This document shows, in pieces, positions 6,500 to 10,944 of a DNA stretch of 10,944 nt. A program made the position numbers and the translations under genes. A model generated the notes under the pieces. That model was not told the origin of the DNA. It did not search any database and worked only from the letters and a program-made list of their open reading frames with translations. This stretch comes from a bacterium (GTDB lineage: Bacteria; Bdellovibrionota; FAC87; UBA2466): the NCBI GenBank assembly GCA_022842225.1, contig JALHPX010000065.1:1-10944 (forward strand). The letters run 5' to 3'. How positions within the stretch are numbered: position 1 is the stretch's first letter; each line of letters begins with the position of its first letter.

Positions 6500-6528
6500 A
6501 AAATAATTAACTAAAAAAACACTGTCAA
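6500..6528 (-). promoter_or_regulatory. sigma70-type promoter for the nrdA leader
   Basis: On the minus strand, TTGACA (complement of 6523-6528, a perfect -35) is followed by an A/T-rich 17-base spacer and TATTTT (complement of 6500-6505, 4 of 6 to TATAAT). The start would fall near 6493, at the closing stem of the structured leader. Confidence 0.7.
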
Positions 6529-6748
6529 TTTTCTTCCTCCGCCACACCATCCCAACCTTTTCGAAGGGACCGAAAACCTTTCCCCAAATGGAGAATCCGT
6601 CAACGGCCGCTCGCTTTGCCAGGCCCCGGGCGCGTTAGCGGGCTTCAACGACATTTTAACGAAAACGAAAAGATGTCACTCCGTGTTGGTTCCAAGAACG
6701 TTATCGTTTGCGTGCAGTCGATGGCCTTCGAGTTCAATTGCGGATAGG
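6529..6748. other. intergenic region between the nrd promoter and nudL
   Basis: There is no convincing gene on either strand. The region contains a CCTT-TTCG-AAGG stem with a UUCG-type loop (6556-6567), a G/C-rich stretch around 6620-6645 and an A-rich segment (6655-6672) before nudL. I see no clear promoter for nudL, which must nevertheless start in this segment. A 24-codon open frame (6673-6747) ends one base before the nudL ATG and is reported as a finding. Confidence 0.5.
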
Positions 6749-7327
6749 ATGGAACTCGTGGACTGGATTCATCGCCTCAAAGATTCACTCGGAAAAACGC
6801 ACTCGGTGCCCACGAGCGAGTCGGCTCGTATTTCCTCTGTTTTGATGTGTCTCGGCGAAAAAGACGGCATCTGGCAGATCGTTCTCACCAAGCGCACACA
6901 GTTCGTTCAAACCCATAAAGGCCAAGTGAGTTTTCCTGGGGGAATTCAAGAAGCGCACGATGCCACGTTGTTGCACACGGCGCTACGCGAATCCGAGGAA
7001 GAAATTGGAATTCATCCCGAGCATCCACAAGTGATGGGAGTGCTCCCGCCCGTCGATACAATCGGCAGGGTTCGTATTTTTCCATGGGTCGCGACGCTAA
7101 TGCTGCCCTACCCTTTTCGTTTGAGCACCGACGAGGTGGAGAGAGTGATTTTTCTTCCCGTACAGGAGCTGATGGAAAAAGGTCTACAGACTGTGCGCGT
7201 ACGCGTGGATGGTATCGACGTAAAAAGCGAAGGTATCTATGCCGACGGCGAGCTGGTGTGGGGAGCTACAGCGAAAATTCTAAGTGATTTCCGCGCTAAA
7301 GCTCTAGAACTTCGAGCTGTTTCCTAA
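6749..7327 (+). CDS. nudL: NudL-type Nudix hydrolase, probable CoA pyrophosphatase
   Basis: Members of this family cleave coenzyme A and its derivatives to phosphopantetheine (or its acyl form) and 3',5'-ADP in the cytosol. The Nudix box reads GGIQ...ALRESEEEIGI (G-x5-E-x7-RE-x2-EE-x-G), with the metal-binding glutamates present. It is preceded by the NudL signature KRTQFVQTHKGQVSFPGG, which separates CoA pyrophosphatases from other Nudix enzymes. With ATG 6749 the product is 192 residues, the same length as E. coli NudL. An in-frame GTG at 6683 would add 22 residues (LVPRTLSFACSRWPSS...) that look unlike the family N-terminus. No proper ribosome site precedes the ATG; GGATAGG abuts it. The acetyltransferase gene starts 29 bp after the stop, so the two are probably co-transcribed. 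Confidence 0.88.
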   Translation: MELVDWIHRLKDSLGKTHSVPTSESARISSVLMCLGEKDGIWQIVLTKRTQFVQTHKGQVSFPGGIQEAHDATLLHTALRESEEEIGIHPEHPQVMGVLPPVDTIGRVRIFPWVATLMLPYPFRLSTDEVERVIFLPVQELMEKGLQTVRVRVDGIDVKSEGIYADGELVWGATAKILSDFRAKALELRAVS

Positions 7328-7356
7328 TTTCCCGAAATTCGTGCTATCACCCTGCC

Positions 7357-7881
7357 GTGCACAAGCCCTTTGAAATTCTTTCTGAGCGGTTGCTGATTCG
7401 GCCCTGGCGAATAGACGACGTGAAGCCCTACATGCAGATTGCGGAAGACTTGGGCTATCACCAGTTTTCACCGCCCGGATTGTTTTACGTCCGCGATGAA
7501 TCCGAGGCCCTCACTCGACTACAAGCTGCGGTGGAATTATTTCAAAAGGACGGCATCGGGAAGTTCGCCGTTTTCTTGAGAGAAACGGGAGAAATCGTCG
7601 GCACTTGCGGACTGGATCCCTGGATGATCCACGGCAAGCCTGAAGTGGAGCTGTCCAATCGCTACCGCATGAAATTCTGGTATCAGGGTTTCGCCTTGGA
7701 AGCCTCCCGTAAAGTTTTGGAATACGGGTTCAACGTTCTGAAGTACCCACAAATCTACGGCTGCTTTGTTGCTCAGAATCGTGGATCAAAAGGCATCGTC
7801 GATAAATTGGGCTTCACTTTTGATTGCCAGTTAGAACACGCCGGAGCGGTGCACGAGTTATATCGCCTGAAAAGACCTTAA
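7357..7881 (+). CDS. GNAT acetyltransferase, RimJ/RimL-like
   Basis: A 174-residue N-acetyltransferase that would move acetyl from acetyl-CoA to an amine. The specific substrate (ribosomal protein N-terminus, small molecule or other) cannot be told. The N-terminus, EILSERLLIRPWRIDD, is the typical first strand of Acetyltransf_3 proteins. VGTCGLDPW forms the central strand. FWYQGFALEASRKVLEYGF (107-125) is the acetyl-CoA-binding segment, although the usual GxGxA pyrophosphate loop is reduced to Y-Q-G-F-A. VAQNRGSKGIVDKLGFTF (138-155) is the conserved Asn...LGF end motif. The start is GTG 7357: no ATG, GTG or TTG lies between it and the nudL stop. No Shine-Dalgarno is seen, so translation may depend on coupling to nudL. 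Its stop shares a TTAA with the convergent rlmE stop. Confidence 0.85.
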   Translation: MHKPFEILSERLLIRPWRIDDVKPYMQIAEDLGYHQFSPPGLFYVRDESEALTRLQAAVELFQKDGIGKFAVFLRETGEIVGTCGLDPWMIHGKPEVELSNRYRMKFWYQGFALEASRKVLEYGFNVLKYPQIYGCFVAQNRGSKGIVDKLGFTFDCQLEHAGAVHELYRLKRP

Positions 7882-8474
7882 AAAGTCGCCTTGGAATTCG
7901 GTAAGAAGCCTTTACCGATGAGAAAAATTTCGCGGCTATGTTTGCGTGTGCTGTCTGGTCGCAGCAAGCGCACCTGCGAGAACCGCGTTTTGACAAAATC
8001 GCGGTACCCTTCAAAGCCATCGCCCATAAAAACTTTGACGACAAAATTGCCGTTTTCTTTGAGGCAACTCGACGCCGCTTGAAAAGCCTTCAACGCCAAC
8101 TCCAGAGAACCCGCAACATCTGCTTCGTGAATGCCCGTGGTTTTTGGAGCCATGTCGCTCAAGACGACATCCATTCTTAAATCGCCTACCCATTTGGGAA
8201 TATCGAAGTCGTAAATCGACGCCTGTACGAACTTCAATCGCTCGTCGGTAACATTGAGCGGACTCAGATCAATCGCCCAGATATTGGCGGATTTGATGTT
8301 GCGCAAGCAGTATTGCGTCCACGATCCGGGCGCGGCACCGAGATCTAAAATATTGCGTGCTCCGCGCATCACGCCTTCGCGCTTATCAATTTCCTCGAGT
8401 TTATAGACGGATCTAGCCTCGTAATCTTCGGCGCGGGCTTTTTTTGTGTAGGGATCATCGTTCCATTTACGCAT
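7878..8474 (-). CDS. rlmE: 23S rRNA (uridine-2552-2'-O)-methyltransferase RlmE (FtsJ/RrmJ)
   Basis: Methylates the ribose 2'-OH of U2552 in the A-loop of 23S rRNA, using S-adenosylmethionine, during late 50S assembly. The 198-residue length is typical. The Rossmann SAM-binding motif is DLGAAPGSW (44-52). The K-D-K-E catalytic tetrad is complete: Lys25 in SVYKLEEID, Asp107 in LSDMAPKTTG, Lys147 in VVKVFMGDGF and Glu182 in SREIFLIGKGF. The ATG start is backed by AAGGA (complement of 8482-8486), 7 nt upstream. It is the last gene of a probable three-gene operon, 26 bp after the DUF2400 gene. It converges on the acetyltransferase with a 3-bp overlap. Confidence 0.96.
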   Translation of the reverse strand: MRKWNDDPYTKKARAEDYEARSVYKLEEIDKREGVMRGARNILDLGAAPGSWTQYCLRNIKSANIWAIDLSPLNVTDERLKFVQASIYDFDIPKWVGDLRMDVVLSDMAPKTTGIHEADVAGSLELALKAFQAASSCLKENGNFVVKVFMGDGFEGYRDFVKTRFSQVRLLRPDSTRKHSREIFLIGKGFLPNSKATF

Positions 8475-8500
8475 GATGGAGTCCTTCTAGCACGAGTCGT

Positions 8501-9307
8501 TCAAATTGCGGCGATATCTTGTCCATGCATGGACAGGTGGCAGAGTGAGAAGTCGTAGCGAATAGGGTCTTCGGGACAGTATTGCCGAAGCTTCTCCGTC
8601 GCTAATTCCGCCACCTTCCAAGTAGCTGTTTTAGACCGGGTCCAACTTAATTTGCGAAGAGTTTTAAGGACATGCGTGTCGACCGGCAGCACCAGGTGGC
8701 TGGGCGAAACTCCCTGCCACGTCCCTAGATCAATGCCATCTGCCGGGCGAATCATCCAACGCAGGTACATATTGAGGCGTTTGCAGGCCGCCCCATCTTC
8801 GGGATCTGAGAACAGGTATTTGAGGTTTCGGGCACGGCCCTGCCGGACAACTGCCAAGTCATCGGGCAAGGGCGTCTGGGAAAGCAGGCGAACAAATGCC
8901 GAAATCCGCTCTCGCATCGGAGCTGTCTCCGGGCTGGCAGCTCGGAAGCCGGCTTCGAGCGAACCATGGTTCTGCAGAACTTTTCCCATCCAATAAAACA
9001 GCACCTGGAGATCGCTGCCGCGATTGAAGCGGTGATAAAACTCGTTCAACTGCGTAGGCCAGTGATGGGAGTGGATTTTCTCAGCGGGGGCGGGACCCAG
9101 GGCGACCAGGATTTTCTCGGCGCTCGCGCGAATCGATTTTACGTTGCCGTAAGAAAGTAAAGCGGTGACGAGTCCAACGACTTCCTGATCCCGCGGATCG
9201 CGATAGCGGTGCACAAGCCCCACGGGATCGTGGTCCCGATAAAACTCTTTGTGAAAAAGCTGATAGGCGCGGTCGAGGACTTCTTTGGAAACGCGGAATC
9301 TCGGCAA
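8501..9307 (-). CDS. DUF2400 / TIGR02757 family protein
   Basis: A conserved bacterial family without an established function. The 268 residues match the family length and its signatures: DPVGLVHRYRDPRDQEVVGL (27-46), ALLSYGNVKSI (49-59), DPEDGAACKRLNMYLRWMIR (168-187) and LPVDTHVLKTLRKL (207-220). The helical make-up and the PVDTHV segment recall HhH-GPD DNA glycosylases such as endonuclease III, where the Asp of VDTH is catalytic. That link is inference and no glycosylase activity is claimed. The start is TTG (9305-9307), four bases after the stop of the preceding FliG-like gene, so translational coupling is likely; AGGG lies just upstream within that gene's end. It stands in an operon with rlmE. 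Confidence 0.88.
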   Translation of the reverse strand: MPRFRVSKEVLDRAYQLFHKEFYRDHDPVGLVHRYRDPRDQEVVGLVTALLSYGNVKSIRASAEKILVALGPAPAEKIHSHHWPTQLNEFYHRFNRGSDLQVLFYWMGKVLQNHGSLEAGFRAASPETAPMRERISAFVRLLSQTPLPDDLAVVRQGRARNLKYLFSDPEDGAACKRLNMYLRWMIRPADGIDLGTWQGVSPSHLVLPVDTHVLKTLRKLSWTRSKTATWKVAELATEKLRQYCPEDPIRYDFSLCHLSMHGQDIAAI

Positions 9308-9311
9308 ATAA

Positions 9312-9812
9312 CTACCCTGTCTTTTTTACCTTTTGGTGGAAGCGAGGGCAGTCTGTCAATTCGAAGGAAAATTTGTTTTGGGCTTCTAAAGAACGCGCCA
9401 TTTTTAGAATCTGTCGACGAGCACCTAGGATAAAGCTCTCGGAGAGATCTTTTGAAATCGTATTGTCTTCCTCTTGCATCGTCTTGCGTTCGCGATAACC
9501 CAATTGCTTGCTCAATTGCTCGCGCAATTCCGCAGAGCAACCGCGCATCGCATAGGCCATCACTTTTGGAGTCACTTTGGAGAGAATTTCCGCAAGAATG
9601 GTTTCGTCGAGCAAACCTAATTCTTCAAAGAAAACGACCTTGCGCATGGCGCGCTCCACCCACCTGGCGTCCTCTTCGGTAGCCGACTTTAAAATCATTT
9701 CTCGGCTTTTGGGGTCAGATTGCTCAATGAGAGTGGCAAACTCGATCAGGCCTTGCGTGTTGTTTTTGAATCGCTTTAGACTGCCCGGGCCTTTGTGGTT
9801 CATATCTATCAT
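9312..9812 (-). CDS. stand-alone FliG C-terminal-domain-like protein
   Basis: A 166-residue protein whose residues about 50-152 follow the order of the FliG C-terminal domain. ERAMRKVVFFEELGLLDETI corresponds to the torque-helix region (FxFEDLxxLDDRxI in flagellar FliG). ILSKVTPKVMAYAMRGCSAE corresponds to LxEVDxxxLxxALKGAxxE. RRQILKMARSLEAQNKFSFE corresponds to the closing helix (QxxIxxIxRxLEExGxxxI). The N and middle domains of real FliG (about 335 residues) are absent. At the charged motor-interface positions Asp69-Glu70 are acidic, but the next residue is Thr rather than Arg. It may therefore be a switch-like adaptor rather than a rotor part (inference). Start: ATG 9812, or ATG 9803 three codons later; neither has a clear ribosome site. 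First gene of the operon with the DUF2400 gene and rlmE, divergent from glpK. Confidence 0.72.
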   Translation of the reverse strand: MIDMNHKGPGSLKRFKNNTQGLIEFATLIEQSDPKSREMILKSATEEDARWVERAMRKVVFFEELGLLDETILAEILSKVTPKVMAYAMRGCSAELREQLSKQLGYRERKTMQEEDNTISKDLSESFILGARRQILKMARSLEAQNKFSFELTDCPRFHQKVKKTG

Positions 9813-9879
9813 TGTAAAGGCAGCCTAGAGGGGCGTCTATAGTCGGACGACTTTGGATTTGGATGGTGAACCACAAAGG
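9790..9879. promoter_or_regulatory. divergent control region with inverted repeats between the FliG-like gene and glpK
   Basis: A 12-bp perfect inverted repeat, CCTTTGTGGTTC (9790-9801) and GAACCACAAAGG (9868-9879), flanks the region. The left copy is inside the first codons of the minus-strand gene. Between them, CTATAG gives -10-like hexamers on both strands (TATAGT at 9838-9843 for glpK; TATAGA on the minus strand). It is followed by the dyad AGTCG-GA-CGACT (9841-9852), an operator-like site. No good -35 boxes are seen, so activator-dependent or overlapping promoters are possible. Confidence 0.35.
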
Positions 9880-9896
9880 TTTTTTGAGGGGGCTCT

Positions 9897-10944
9897 ATGC
9901 AGAAATATGTATTGGCAATCGATCAGGGTACTACGGGTACGACCGCGCTACTTTTTGACGAAGATTTAAGAATTCTTGGTAAATCGACCGTTGATTTTCC
10001 GCAGTATTTTCCCCAGCCAGGTTGGGTCGAGCACGATTTAAATCAAATTTGGGACTCTGTGCTGAAAGCGGTGAAAACCGCACTTCAAGGTGCAAAAGTG
10101 AGCTCAAGCTCTATTGCCGCCATCGGCATCACTAACCAGCGCGAGACAACTTGTCTCTGGGAACGTGGCGAACAAGCTCAGCCATTGCGGAAGGCGATTG
10201 TCTGGCAAGATCGCCGGACCGCGGCGGAATGTGAAAAGCTGCGTAAAAAGGGGCTGTCTAAAAAAGTCCAAATGAAAACGGGCCTGGTCTTAGACCCTTA
10301 TTTCTCGGCCACCAAGCTGCAATGGATGTTGAAGAACACCCCAGGGGCTTTGGCGCGGGCCAAAAAGGGCCAGGTCCTCTTTGGAACGATTGAGTCGTAC
10401 CTGCTGTATCGGCTCACCGGTGAGCACCGTACGGACGTTACCAACGCGAGCCGCACACTTTTGATGGATTTGAAAAAATGTAAGTGGGACGAAGATTTGC
10501 GCAAGCTCTTTGGCATCCCGGCCGAAATGCTGCCCGAGATCTTCCCGTCTGCCGTCGAATACGGTCGGACCAAAGGGTTTTTAGATATTCCCGATGGCAC
10601 TCCGGTGTCCGGAATGATCGGCGATCAACAATCCGCTCTCTTTGGTCAGGCATGTTTTGAAAAAGGTAGCGCTAAGTGCACTTACGGCACGGGCGCTTTT
10701 GCGGTTTTGAATACGGGCGATAAGCCGGTGTTCTCTAAGTCACAGATGCTGACGACCGTCGCTTGGCAACTCGGCAAGAAGCCAACTTACGCGCTAGAGG
10801 GCAGTGCTTTTATCGCCGGAGCAGCCGTGCAGTGGTTGCGCGATGGCTTAGAGCTCTTTGGGAAATCGTCGGAAGTCGAGCGCTTAGCGGAATCGGTTCC
10901 GGATGCGGGCGGAGTTTTGTTTGTTCCTGCTCTTTCGGGCATGG
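9897..10944 (+). CDS. glpK: glycerol kinase (3' end outside window)
   Basis: Phosphorylates glycerol with ATP to glycerol-3-phosphate in the cytosol, feeding glycolysis and phospholipid synthesis. It is open to the window edge: 349 codons of a gene usually near 500. The match to E. coli GlpK is close throughout. The phosphate loop is AIDQGTTGTTALLFDED (7-23). PGWVEHD lies at 41-47. ITNQRETT (78-85) holds the glycerol-binding Arg-Glu. GLVLDPYFSATK (129-140) holds the glycerol-binding Tyr. GDQQSALFGQ (242-251) holds the catalytic Asp243, and TYGTGAF and ALEGSAFIAGAAVQWLRD follow. The ATG at 9897 is preceded by GAGGGGG (9886-9892) at 4 nt. It is divergent from the FliG-like operon. Whether a glycerol facilitator or glpD follows cannot be seen. 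Confidence 0.96.
   Translation, partial: MQKYVLAIDQGTTGTTALLFDEDLRILGKSTVDFPQYFPQPGWVEHDLNQIWDSVLKAVKTALQGAKVSSSSIAAIGITNQRETTCLWERGEQAQPLRKAIVWQDRRTAAECEKLRKKGLSKKVQMKTGLVLDPYFSATKLQWMLKNTPGALARAKKGQVLFGTIESYLLYRLTGEHRTDVTNASRTLLMDLKKCKWDEDLRKLFGIPAEMLPEIFPSAVEYGRTKGFLDIPDGTPVSGMIGDQQSALFGQACFEKGSAKCTYGTGAFAVLNTGDKPVFSKSQMLTTVAWQLGKKPTYALEGSAFIAGAAVQWLRDGLELFGKSSEVERLAESVPDAGGVLFVPALSGM

Noticed and set aside
6683..6748. In-frame GTG start extending nudL by 22 residues
   Set aside because: The extra residues do not resemble a NudL N-terminus, and the ATG at 6749 gives the standard family length.

Overview
The window holds about 11 kb of chromosomal, mostly housekeeping DNA with moderate G+C content. 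No phage, insertion sequence, CRISPR array or other mobile DNA is visible. Genes are tightly packed, several encoded proteins are exported or lipid-anchored, and Shine-Dalgarno sites of the GGAGG type are common. The gene mix (class Ia nrdAB, RlmE, a DUF2400 protein, small lipoproteins, a lipoprotein serine protease, a stand-alone FliG-C-like protein) suggests a Gram-negative of the Bdellovibrionota or another delta-proteobacterium-like group. That placement is inference from gene flavour only.

Layout. Positions 1-618 carry the end of an RdgB/HAM1 nucleotide-sanitation pyrophosphatase, followed by tRNA-Phe(GAA) at 712-784. Next, on the plus strand, is a small lipoprotein with five 18-bp Pro-Ala-Glu repeats and a six-cysteine tail (908-1273). 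A long inverted repeat at 1280-1356 separates it from a minus-strand block: a small secreted protein of unknown function (1368-1772), a trypsin-fold lipoprotein (1842-2732), nrdB (2831-3838) and nrdA (3882-6236). The nrd pair makes deoxyribonucleotides and has all visible catalytic residues. A good sigma70-type promoter at 6500-6528 points at nrdA, but lies about 260 nt upstream of its start. The intervening leader begins at an elaborate nested stem-loop and contains further hairpins, so it is the best candidate for an undescribed regulatory RNA here.

Divergent from nrdA lie nudL (CoA pyrophosphatase, 6749-7327) and a RimJ/RimL-type acetyltransferase (7357-7881). The latter meets rlmE tail to tail, with both stop codons inside one TTAA. 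The minus-strand genes at 9812-7878 look like one operon: a 166-residue protein resembling only the C-terminal domain of flagellar FliG, a DUF2400/TIGR02757 protein 4 bp later with a TTG start, and rlmE (23S rRNA U2552 2'-O-methyltransferase). Divergent from this operon is glycerol kinase glpK (9897 to the window edge). The shared intergenic region carries a 12-bp inverted repeat and a small operator-like dyad.

Common themes are nucleotide supply and sanitation (nrdAB, rdgB, nudL) and RNA modification. These are not one pathway, and the order looks like ordinary chromosomal neighbourhood rather than a defence or island system.
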